A DNA stretch of 43,465 nucleotides from CAWBVG01 sp963792175 (lineage in GTDB: Bacteria > Acidobacteriota > Vicinamibacteria > Vicinamibacterales > CAVVIG01): contig CAWBVG010000036.1 of assembly GCA_963792175.1 (NCBI GenBank), positions 1 through 43,465 of the forward strand, in the 5' to 3' direction. Below are positions 29,557 to 37,911 of the stretch, one piece after another. Positions within the stretch are counted from its first letter, which is position 1; each line of letters begins with the position of its first letter. Both the position numbers and the translations under genes were made by a program. The notes beneath the pieces were generated by a model. It was given only the letters and a program-made list of their open reading frames with translations. It ran no database searches and was not told the origin of the DNA.

Positions 29557-31129
29557 CGGCGACAGACCCGACTTTCGAATGCAACCGCTCTGCGAGATGC
29601 TCGGCCACCCTGATGGCATTGGCCATCGCCGTGAGGGCCGGGTTCACGGCGCCGATGCTGACGAAGAAGCTGGTGTCGACGACGTACAGATTGTCGAGCT
29701 CGTGAGCTTTGCAGTGGACGTCGAGGACCGAGGTCTTCGGATCGGTGCCGAAGCGGCAGGTGCCGGCCTGATGAGCCACGCCCGCGATCGGGATGTCGGT
29801 CTTCAGGTAAGCGTTGCGTGGAATCAAATGGTCCGGGTGTAAGCCCAGGTGACCGAGCATCGACTTCAGCTGCTCGTAGAGCCGTTGTTGAGGCACTTGA
29901 TTGTTCGGCGTGTAACTCAGCGTGATCTTCCCGTTTCGGTCCACGCTGACCCGATTGTTCGGATCGGGCAGGTCCTCCGTCCCGAGCCAGAAGTCGACGG
30001 CGTGTCGTGCGATGTCATTCAACAGTCCGAGCGGCGCGAGCTTGGTCTCGAGCGGTTTCTCGCCTTTGTACATCTCGCCGACCGACTTGCCGACCATCTG
30101 GATATTGCCCATCGGAAACTCGAATCCGTCGGTGCCGAAATAGAAGTCGTTCAGCGCCACGGTCTTCTGAAAGAACGTGAGATTCGGCTCCCGTGAAATC
30201 GCCAGGACGGCCGTGCTGTTGTGGTACATGTAGTGTCGGCCGACCATGTCGGAGCCGTTGGCGAGGCCATTGGGGTGCTTGTCGTTCGCGGACATCAATA
30301 ACAGCTTCGCGGAATTGGCAGCACCGCAAGAGAGCACGACGATGTCGCCGACGAAAGACTCCTCTTCGCCATCGCGCTCCACGAGGACTTCCGTGACGGC
30401 TCGTCCGCTGGCGTTCGTCACCAGCTTCACGGCCTGTGAATTCCGCAGCAGCGTCACATTTGGATACTGCAGCGCGGGACGCACGCCGAGCACTTCCGCG
30501 TCCGACTTGGCGTGAACCAGACAGGGGAACCCATCGCAGGTCTGGCAGCGGATGCACCGACTGTTCTCCATGTGCTGTTCGTCGAGCATGATGCCGCAGG
30601 GTGCCTGAAACGGATGAAAGCCGGCGGCGTTCAGATCGTTGAACAGTTGCTGCATCCGCGGCTCGTGTGAGACCGGCGGATAGGGATACGGCGCGCTCGA
30701 CGGCGGCTCGGTCGGGTCCACACCGCGCAGGCCGTGCACCTGATACATCTGCTCGGCCTTCGTGTAGAACGGTTCCATCTCCTCGTAGCTGATCGGCCAG
30801 GCCGGCGAGATCCCGTCGTAATGACGCAGCTCGCCGAAGTCCTCCTTGCGCAGACGGTACAAGGCCGCGCCGTACATCTTCGTGGCGCCGCCGACGAAGT
30901 AGTGAACCTGCGGCTGAAATGCCTTGCCGGTGGCGTCGTACCAGACATCAGGAGAGATATAGCGGTTGTCGACGAAGACGGCCTTCGCGTCCCAGTTCAG
31001 CGCTTCACGCTTCAGCCAGTCGCCGCGCTCGAGAATCAGAATGCGCTTCCCGGTCGCCGCGAGATGGCGCGCCAGCGTGCCGCCTCCCGCGCCGCTGCCG
31101 ACGATGATGACGTCGTAGTGTTGCGGCAT
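29540..31129 (-). CDS. GMC-family FAD oxidoreductase
   Basis: The 529-residue protein begins with a Rossmann FAD fingerprint (VIIVGSGAGGGTLARHLAATG, cut here to its core GSGAGGG) and ends with a GMC C-terminal domain containing HQAGTCRFGTDP, LYVVDTSFF and NPALTAMANAIRVAEH. The catalytic histidine is expected in HQAGT. The cysteine-rich segment CIRCQTCDGFPC near 190 is notable and typical of the subgroup related to glucose/gluconate/choline-type dehydrogenases. It oxidises an alcohol or sugar hydroxyl. GGAGG lies six bases before the ATG. It lies between an SDR and an MFS gene in one run on the same strand. Confidence 0.9.
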   Translation of the reverse strand: MPQHYDVIIVGSGAGGGTLARHLAATGKRILILERGDWLKREALNWDAKAVFVDNRYISPDVWYDATGKAFQPQVHYFVGGATKMYGAALYRLRKEDFGELRHYDGISPAWPISYEEMEPFYTKAEQMYQVHGLRGVDPTEPPSSAPYPYPPVSHEPRMQQLFNDLNAAGFHPFQAPCGIMLDEQHMENSRCIRCQTCDGFPCLVHAKSDAEVLGVRPALQYPNVTLLRNSQAVKLVTNASGRAVTEVLVERDGEEESFVGDIVVLSCGAANSAKLLLMSANDKHPNGLANGSDMVGRHYMYHNSTAVLAISREPNLTFFQKTVALNDFYFGTDGFEFPMGNIQMVGKSVGEMYKGEKPLETKLAPLGLLNDIARHAVDFWLGTEDLPDPNNRVSVDRNGKITLSYTPNNQVPQQRLYEQLKSMLGHLGLHPDHLIPRNAYLKTDIPIAGVAHQAGTCRFGTDPKTSVLDVHCKAHELDNLYVVDTSFFVSIGAVNPALTAMANAIRVAEHLAERLHSKVGSVADALAV

Positions 31130-31142
31130 GAGAACTCCTCCC

Positions 31143-31910
31143 TCACAGCCCGGGGCTGCTCTGCATCAGGCCGCCATCGGCGAACACCGTTGTCGCCGTG
31201 ATGTAGCTCGCTCGATCGCTCGCCAGCATCGCGACCACGCTGGCAATCTCCTCCGGCTGCGCCATGCGCCCCAGGGGAATCGCCGCGTCCAGCTTCTCCA
31301 TCTCGGCGGGGTTGTCCATGGTGGAACGATTGATGGGCGTGGCGACCGCTCCGGGGCCGACGCCCGCGACGAGGATTTTGTGAGGCGCCAGTTCGACGCC
31401 CGCCGTGCGCGTGAGCATGCGCATGCCGCCTTTCGACAGGCAGTACGCGGTGTTGCCGGGCATCGGCCAGTCTTCGTGGACCGACGTAATGTTGATGATG
31501 TGCCCGCCGCCGCCCTGCGCGATCATCTGTTTGGCGGCCAGCTGCGTGCCGAAGAAGGCGCTCTTCAGGTTGATGCGAAGCACGTCGTCGTATTGCTTCT
31601 CGGTGGTGTCGAGCACCGAGGTGCGGCTCTCGATGCCGGCGTTGTTCACCATGATGTCCAGCCGCCCGAACGCCTTCACGGTGGCGTCGACGAGCCGCTG
31701 AAGGTCGGCGACCTTGCTGACGTCGGCGTCGACACCGATGGTTCGATCCCCCAGGGCGACGATGCGCCGTTCGAGGTCCTCGGTCGCATCCGCGTGAGAC
31801 ACGTAGTCAATCGCGACGTTGGCGCCTTGTGCGGCCAGCTCGAGCACGATCGCCTTTCCAATCCCGCTGTTGCCGCCGGTGACGATCGCAACCTTGCCCT
31901 TCAGAAACAT
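31143..31910 (-). CDS. SDR-family oxidoreductase (glucose 1-dehydrogenase-like)
   Basis: This 255-residue classical short-chain dehydrogenase has the cofactor motif TGGNSGIG (residues 11-18), NNAG near 90, catalytic serine in NITSVHE, and the YxxxK pair in AYCLSKGG. The C-terminus FADGGLMQ is typical of glucose 1-dehydrogenase-like members. It probably interconverts a sugar or polyol and its keto form with NAD(P). GAGGAG lies seven bases before the ATG and overlaps the stop of the upstream NADH dehydrogenase gene; the GMC gene starts 13 bases after its stop. The regenerated NADH could be oxidised by the upstream flavoprotein. Confidence 0.9.
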   Translation of the reverse strand: MFLKGKVAIVTGGNSGIGKAIVLELAAQGANVAIDYVSHADATEDLERRIVALGDRTIGVDADVSKVADLQRLVDATVKAFGRLDIMVNNAGIESRTSVLDTTEKQYDDVLRINLKSAFFGTQLAAKQMIAQGGGGHIINITSVHEDWPMPGNTAYCLSKGGMRMLTRTAGVELAPHKILVAGVGPGAVATPINRSTMDNPAEMEKLDAAIPLGRMAQPEEIASVVAMLASDRASYITATTVFADGGLMQSSPGL

Positions 31911-31920
31911 ATGAGGCTCC

Positions 31921-33252
31921 TCACTTCGTGACAGTGCGTTCTGCGTGTTCGTCCCAGTCGATCCGGTCTTCGTACGGGCGATCCAGCACCTGAATCGGCC
32001 TGGTCTTGCTGAAGTAGTTCCACGCCCAGTCAATGAACGCTTCGACGCGTGCCCGGACGCCCGACATCAGCAGCGCGTGCACGCCCAGCCAGGCTGCAAA
32101 CGCGATCGGGCCGTCGAGCTCATGACGCTTCCTGCCGATTTCCGCCACGGCCGCGTCGCGGCCGATCATGGCCATGATGCCCTTGTCGTGATAGTGGAAG
32201 GCGGTTCGGGGCCTGCCCGCGATCTCGGCCAGGATGTTGTTCGCCGTCCATACTCCGCATTGCTGCGCGACCGACGCGAGTTGCGGAAGCGGATGGCCAT
32301 CCGCGCCTGGAACGTTCGCGAAGTCGCCGAGCGCGTAGACGCCAGGGAAACCCTCGACCGTGAGATCGGGCTGCACGTCGATGCGGCCGCCGCGCCCCTT
32401 CGGCAGCCCAGAGTGTGCTGCGAGCGGTGAGGCCATCAGCCCGCCGGCCCAGACCACCGTGCGCGTCAGAATCGACGTGCCGTCGGAGAGCCGCACGCGA
32501 TCGGATCCGACTTCGGTGACGGCCTGACCCAGCAGCAATCGCACGCCTTTCCGCTGAAGAGCGCGCGCCGCATATTCGTGTGCTTCGGCGGAGAAGGGCG
32601 CCAGAAGCGTGGGGCCGTGCTCCACCAGATACACCTGCGCCTGTTTCACGGCCAGGTCACGGTATTCACGGGTCATGGAGAGGTTGATCATGTCGGCCAG
32701 AGCCCCGGCGAGCTCGGTCCCGGTCGGGCCCCCGCCGATGATGACGAAGTTCAGCGCCCCCTTTGCCAGCACGCTCGGATCACGGTCCGCGGCTTCGAAC
32801 ACCGCCAGGACCCGCGAGCGCAGTCGTTGTGCTTCCTCGAGCGTGTAGAGCGGAAAGCTGTACTGCTCGGCTCCCTGGGTGTTGAAGAAGTTCGCTTGCG
32901 ATCCGGCCGCCAGGACGAGGATGTCGCCCTGGTAACTCTGGCCGTCTCGTGTGGTCACCGTCCGGCTCCTGGGATCGGCGGCCATCACCTCCGACATCTT
33001 CACGTCCACGTTCGCGTGGTCGTGAAGCGACTGCCGAAGCGACGTCGCGACATCGCCCGACCCGACCTCCGCGGTGGCGACCTGGTAGAGCAGCGGCTGG
33101 AACTGGTGGTAGTTGTTCTTGTCGATCAACGTCACCCGTACGTCGTCGCGCTTGGCCAGCTTGTGCGCGCACCCGAGCCCGGCAAAGCCGCCGCCGACGA
33201 TCACGACGTGCGTTCTTGGTTTCGTGGTCTCCACGGTTACACCCTCCGCCAT
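31921..33252 (-). CDS. NDH-2-like NAD(P)/FAD-dependent oxidoreductase
   Basis: The 443-residue protein has a FAD motif (VIVGGGFAGLGCAHKLA, near 17), a NAD(P) motif (VIIGGGPTGTELAGAL, near 165), and the later FAD contact YALGDFANVP. The C-terminus (AFAAWLGVHALLMSG and FIDWAWNYF) is amphipathic and hydrophobic, as in membrane-attached type II NADH dehydrogenases, which pass electrons from NADH to quinone without pumping. The start at 33252 is preferred over upstream in-frame codons to 33423 because homology begins at about residue 13. It is the first gene of the run through SDR, GMC, MFS and debranching enzyme. Confidence 0.88.
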   Translation of the reverse strand: MAEGVTVETTKPRTHVVIVGGGFAGLGCAHKLAKRDDVRVTLIDKNNYHQFQPLLYQVATAEVGSGDVATSLRQSLHDHANVDVKMSEVMAADPRSRTVTTRDGQSYQGDILVLAAGSQANFFNTQGAEQYSFPLYTLEEAQRLRSRVLAVFEAADRDPSVLAKGALNFVIIGGGPTGTELAGALADMINLSMTREYRDLAVKQAQVYLVEHGPTLLAPFSAEAHEYAARALQRKGVRLLLGQAVTEVGSDRVRLSDGTSILTRTVVWAGGLMASPLAAHSGLPKGRGGRIDVQPDLTVEGFPGVYALGDFANVPGADGHPLPQLASVAQQCGVWTANNILAEIAGRPRTAFHYHDKGIMAMIGRDAAVAEIGRKRHELDGPIAFAAWLGVHALLMSGVRARVEAFIDWAWNYFSKTRPIQVLDRPYEDRIDWDEHAERTVTK

Positions 33253-33352
33253 CAGCGCCGAATCGTGTACCCGGCACGCGGCTGCCCGACTCTGCCAATT
33301 GTCGAGAGCGTTGAAACCAGCCTGTAACCTGTCGACATGCCTGCTCACGTCC

Positions 33353-33369
33353 TGCGGCGACACGCCGCA
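33353..33369. repeat. Perfect 7+7 inverted repeat
   Basis: TGCGGCG at 33353-33359 and CGCCGCA at 33363-33369 flank a 3-base ACA loop. It lies about 100 bases upstream of the NDH-2-like start. It could be an operator or a stem-loop in the leader RNA; a three-base loop and no T-run argue against a terminator. Confidence 0.35.
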
Positions 33370-33647
33370 AGACGTCTGCCAGCCCGTTGGTTTTGTCTCC
33401 GCAGGTCGAAGGCGGGGAATCACGAGAGAAGGGATATCGTCAAGGCGGCCCTGTCAAAATGTGGCGAGGCTTCGCAGCCGATTGTGACGGCCGCGATCAG
33501 GCCCGATCCTCATCGCCGGCATCGTGTCCGGTCGGTCCCAGGATGGCTCGCGCGGCGGGCGACTCAGCGGCGTCGTGCGAGGCGCCCGGCGACAGGTCAT
33601 CGCCGATCTGATGGCGCAGCCACGCTCCAACCGTGGGCTGTGGCGGA

Positions 33648-33677
33648 TTGCGGTATATATATCAAAACGTTTATAGT
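33648..33677 (+). promoter_or_regulatory. Putative sigma70-type promoter of padR-permease operon
   Basis: TTGCGG at 33648-33653 and TATAGT at 33672-33677 are separated by 18 bases, in an AT-rich island (TATATATATCAAAACGTT between them) that stands out from the GC-rich surroundings. The -10 hexamer overlaps the first arm of the palindrome at 33674-33689, so a bound regulator would block it. Confidence 0.5.
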
Positions 33678-33689
33678 CTCTTCAGACTA
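33674..33689. promoter_or_regulatory. Palindromic operator, probable PadR autoregulation site
   Basis: TAGTCT and AGACTA form a perfect 6-base inverted repeat around CTTC, 44 bases before the padR start and on top of the -10 element. PadR proteins generally bind such palindromes in their own promoters and repress until a ligand is present. That this PadR binds here is inference from position and symmetry. Confidence 0.55.
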
Positions 33690-33732
33690 GGTTCGACCGT
33701 GTCGCCACGCGGTGCTTCGCCGGGGTGATCCC

Positions 33733-34101
33733 ATGCCTGACAAGTTGAGAAGCGTCGATCCGCTGGTGCCGCTCAAACCCAAGGTGCTCCACATCCTGCT
33801 GGCGGTCGCAGACGGACCCCGGCATGGCTACAGCATCATGCAGGAGGTCGCCGAGCGGACCGACGGCCAGGTTCGTCTCTGGCCGGCGGCGCTGTACGGA
33901 CTGCTGCGGGAACTCGAAAAGATCGATCTGATTGTGGAGTCGGATAAGCGGCCGGCCGCCGATGAAGACGACGAGCGGCGCCGCTACTTTGCGCTCACGC
34001 CGCACGGCAAGCGCGTGCTGGACGCCGAGGTGCGTCGCCTCGAAGCGATTGTCCATCACGCGCGCTCGAGCCGTGCGTTGCGAAAGGCCTACCGCGCATG
34101 A
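33733..34101 (+). CDS. PadR-family transcriptional regulator
   Basis: This 122-residue protein is a winged helix-turn-helix of the PadR/Vtr type: HILLAVADGPRHGYSIMQEV (helices 1-2), LWPAALYGLLRELEKIDLI (recognition helix and following turn) and the wing RRYFALTPHGKRVLDAEV. The short C-terminal helix serves dimerisation. In acidobacteria such regulators are frequently encoded directly before duplicated MacB/FtsX-like permeases, as here: its TGA overlaps the permease ATG (ATGA). The palindrome at 33674-33689 is the likely autoregulatory site. ATG 33733 is preferred over GTG 33712, which would add seven residues outside the family fold. Confidence 0.9.
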   Translation: MPDKLRSVDPLVPLKPKVLHILLAVADGPRHGYSIMQEVAERTDGQVRLWPAALYGLLRELEKIDLIVESDKRPAADEDDERRRYFALTPHGKRVLDAEVRRLEAIVHHARSSRALRKAYRA

Positions 34102-36754
34102 CGAGCGATCGCTTCTTGCGCTGGTGCGCCAGGAGTTACGCACAGCTTCTCTGGATCCTTCGTGTTCGCGACAACCGGGAGCGTCAGGCCATCCGCGAAG
34201 ACGGCGAGCGCCTGCTCGAAGCGGCTCACACCCGGGGCATCGTCACGCTCGCGACGACGTGGCTCGCGCTGGTCTGGGATCTCGTCTTCGTCGGCGCACG
34301 GCATGATGTCGCACAGGCCCTGCGGGCGCTGGTCCGGGCTCCAGGCGTCACGGTCGGCATCTCACTCCTCCTCGGGCTTGGCGTCGCGGCGACGACCACG
34401 CTCTTCGCGTTTGTTGACGCGGTGCTGCTTCGACCGCTGCCCTACGATCAGCCGGATCGACTCGTCGATGATGTGGGAGTCGAACGTCAGCGCAGGATCG
34501 CCTGCGCGAAGGCGCCGTCCCCGGGCAATGTCCTCGACTGGGTCGCTCGCAACGATGCGTTCGATGCGATCACCGCCATCGATGACGGTCTCGGCCACCC
34601 TGCGGGGACGCGACGGCGGCACGCCGATCGCCGGCGTGCACGTCACGCGCGGTTTCTTCGACGTCTATCGTCGTCAACCACAGCTCGGGCGCACGTTCGA
34701 TGCGGACGAATTCGAAGGCGCGGCGTCGATCACGTCGCGGCAGGCGTCCAGCGGCGAACCGGTCATCGTTCTGAGTCATCGCCTGTGGCAGACCCTGGGC
34801 GCCGATCCTCAGCTCGTTGGCCGGACCGTCTCCGTGGAAGGCCGCGACTGGCGCGTGATTGGCGTCATGCCGGAAGACTTCGCGTGCCCGACGCGGCGGC
34901 GCCTTCTGGGCGCCGTGGGATATGCGTGTCGTCGTACCGCGGCCCGCGTTTTCCGCACGGACTCCCTCGCGACGCCCGGTTCCTGCGGGTCGTGGGCCGG
35001 ATGAAAGCCGGGATGTCCCTCGAGGGCGCCGACGGCGCGGATGCAGACGCTGGCGCAGCGGATTGGAGTCCGAGCATCCGGACACCAACGCCGGTTGGAG
35101 TGTCCGGCTCTTTCCGCTCGCCGATGAAATCGCCCGCACGAGCCGTCTGGAGCTCCTCCTCGTCTTCGCGGCGATGTTCTGCCTGCTGTTGCTGGTCTGC
35201 GCCAACGTCGCCAGCCTGGCCATCGCGCGCGGTGTCGCCCGCGCGAGGGAGATGGCGATTCGCCTGGCGCTCGGAGCCGGCGGAGGCCGCGTCACGCGAC
35301 AGCTGATCGCGGAAAGCGTGTTGAGCGCGATCGTCACGACGGTCATCGCCATCGTGCTCACGGCGTGGTGGGTGGACGCGGCCCTGTCCATCGCGCCCGC
35401 CGACATTCCGCGCCTGCACGAAGTGGCCCTGAACGCGCGAGTCGCGTCGTTCGCGGCGCGTACTCGCGCTCCTGGTCACCGCCGTCGGCAACGCCGTGCC
35501 GACCTTCCGCGCCAGCCGCACGCCGATTGCCGGCGCGCTCAAGGACGGCGCCGCCGTGTCGGCCGGCGCCTCTGGCCGACTGCGCGCGGGACTGGTGGTG
35601 GCCGAGATTGCGGCCGCCGTGATGTTGCTCGTCGGAGCCGGGTTACTGGTCCGGACATTTGCGGAGTTGCGACGGGTTGACGTCGGATTCGACACGAGCA
35701 ACCTGCTCGTCTTGCGCATCACGCCTGATGCGGCGCGGTATCGCACCGGCGCGCAGACGACCGAGTACTACCGCCGCGTGCTCACGTCACTTCGCGAGGT
35801 TCCCGCGATTGCAGTCCGTGGCAGCGGTGACGGCCCTTCCGATGAGCACGATCGGCTCCGACTTCACCCGGCCGTACTGGCCCGAGCATGCCCGCCCTGA
35901 AGGCAAGGCGGTGTCGGAAGCCAGCATTCGGATGGCGACACCGGGATACTTCGGGACGCTGGGCCTTCCCTTGATCGCTGGACGCGAGTTCACGGACCGT
36001 GACGACGCGGACGCGCCCCGTGTGGTGATCGTCAATCAGAAACTCGCGAGACACGCGTGGGGCAGCGAGAACCCGATTGGACGCAACCTGGTTCTCGACT
36101 ACCAGCGCGGGCCCTATCCGTATGAAGTGGTTGGCGTGGTGCGTGACGCCCGGCACGACGGGCCGCGAAGTGAGCCGGTGCCCGAGATTTTCATTCCGCA
36201 CGCGCAGAACCCGTACCTGGTCATGAACGTGATCGCCCGGACGGCCGTGGATCCCGTGGCCGTGGCGCAGACGGCTCGTGCCTACGCGCTTCGTGTCGAC
36301 CCCGATCAACCCGTGCATTCGGTGACCACGATGGACCAGCTGCTCGGCGATGCCGTGCAGCTCGATCGATTCGCCATGCTGCTGATCACGCTCTTCGCGG
36401 TCGGCGGGCTCATCACCGCGGCCGGTGGTGTGTACGCCCTGCTCGCCTACACCGTGGTGCAACGGCGCCGCGAAATTGCGCTGCGGATGGCGCTCGGGGC
36501 GTCACCGCGGCGGGTCGCGACGGTCGATCGTGATGGAATCGCTGGTGCTCGCCGCCGCCGGCGGCACGATCGGCCTCGTTGGTGCGGCGGCCAGCAGCCG
36601 TTTTGCGCGCACGCTGCTGTTTGGTGTGGCGCCGCAGGATCCGGTCACGCTCGTGACGGCGGTTGCCGTGCTCCTGGTCGTGGTCGTGGCTGCCAGTTGG
36701 TTGCCGGCGCGACGTGCCGCGCTGATCGACCCAGGGCGCGCGATGAGGATGTGA
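34098..36754 (+). CDS. ABC permease, duplicated MacB/FtsX (ADOP) type (frameshifted)
   Basis: Joined frames give about 885 residues. An N-terminal helical extension (FLRWCARSYAQLLW to about residue 50), typical of the PadR-linked subgroup, precedes two MacB-PCD/FtsX units: first helix with ISLLLGLGVAATTTLF and DAVLLRPLPYDQPDRL, coupling motifs REMAIRLALGAGG and RREIALRMALGASPRR, and C-terminal SWLPARRAALIDPGRAMRM. Frame changes occur near 34600, several between 34890 and 35070, then near 35465, 35815 and 36525; similarity carries on in each new frame. It is translationally coupled to padR. The transported or signalled substrate is unknown, and no ATPase gene is adjacent. Confidence 0.82.
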
Positions 36755-36803
36755 GGCGGCCGAAGCGCTCCTTCGCCCTGTTCACGGTAGACTTCGGCTC
36801 ACG

Positions 36804-37830
36804 ATGAGTACCGTCCTCGTGACCGGAGGCAGTGGGTTCGTCGGAAGCCACGTCGTCCTCCAGCTTCTGAACGCAGGCCACACCGTTCGCACCACCGTGC
36901 GCTCCATGAAGAAAGAGGAAAGCGTGCGCGCGATGCTGCGCGCTGCCGGAGCGGACGCCGGCAGCCGCCTGATGTTCTTCACGGCCGACCTCACGAGCGA
37001 CTCAGGCTGGTCGCAGGCCGTGGCCGGCTGCGATTACGTACTACACGTCGCGTCGCCGCTGTCGGATTCGGCTCGGAAGACGGAAGCGGAGGTGATCGCT
37101 CCTGCACGCGACGGCTCGCTGCGGGTGCTCCGCGCCGCGCGGGACGCGAAGGTGAAGCGCGTGGTGATGACCTCGTCGTGCGCCGCCGTCTATTACGGCT
37201 ATCCGCCGCGCGCCGAGCCGTTCGACGAGACGAACTGGTCGCAACCCGGATCGTGGGGACATGAGCGCGTACGTCAAGTCGAAGCTGATCGCCGAGCGCG
37301 CGGCATGGGACTTCGTGAAGGCGGAGGGCGGCGCGCTCGAGCTCGCCGTCATCAACCCTGCCGGCATCTTCGGTCCCGTCCTCGGCCCGGACGCGTCTTC
37401 GTCGACGCAGATGGTGAAGCGGCTCCTGACGGGGATGCCCGGATGTCCGCGAATCCATTTCGCCGTCGTCGACGTGCGCGACGTGGCGGACCTGCACCTG
37501 CGCGCGATGGCCAGCCCCGCGGCGAACGGCGAGCGGTTCATTGCCGTCGCCGAGAACGGCGGCGCGATGTCGATGCTCGAGATGGCGAACGTCCTCAAAG
37601 CGCGGCTCGGCGAGGCGGCGAAGAAGGTGCCGACCCGCGAGCTGCCGGACTGGATCGTCCGGGCCGGTGCGATCTTCGATCCCGCCATGCGCCAGCTGCT
37701 GCCGATGCTCGGCAAGGTTCGCAACGCGACCAGCGCGAAGGCGCGGCGGGTGCTCGCCTGGGAGCCGCGCCCGCGCGAGGACGCGCTCGTTGCGACGGCG
37801 GAGAGTTTATTGACATTCAGAATCGTGTAG
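36804..37830 (+). CDS. NAD(P)-dependent epimerase/dehydratase-like reductase (frameshifted once)
   Basis: The joined product is about 342 residues with an extended-SDR fold. The cofactor motif is TGGSGFVGSH (residues 7-16), an Asp-rich strand is FFTADLT, the catalytic serine region is VVMTSSCAAVYYG, and after a frame change near 37255 the YxxxK pair appears in AYVKSKLIAE. NPAGIFGPVL and VVDVRDVADLHLRA are typical of dihydroflavonol-reductase-like aldehyde or ketone reductases. It probably reduces a carbonyl with NADPH; the substrate is unknown. It starts 49 bases after the permease stop and may be transcribed with it. Confidence 0.85.
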
Positions 37831-37911
37831 ACGCACGACGTTCTTCGCTGTCGTCACGATCCTTTGTGATCATCGTGATAGGTTAGACGTGTTTGTCGGC
37901 GGAGGTGAGAG

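Larger units (their letters stand above)
33253..33732. other. 480-base divergent regulatory region
   Basis: No gene is supported here. It separates the five-gene leftward run from the PadR-permease operon to the right. It holds a 7+7 inverted repeat (33353-33369) nearer the leftward genes, and a promoter with an overlapping palindrome close to the PadR gene. The rest, about 33370-33640, shows only short chance frames in all six readings. Confidence 0.5.

Noticed and set aside
33253..33423. N-terminal extension of the NDH-2-like protein up to 33423
   Set aside because: The extra 57 residues are basic and low in similarity, and the FAD fold begins soon after the ATG at 33252.
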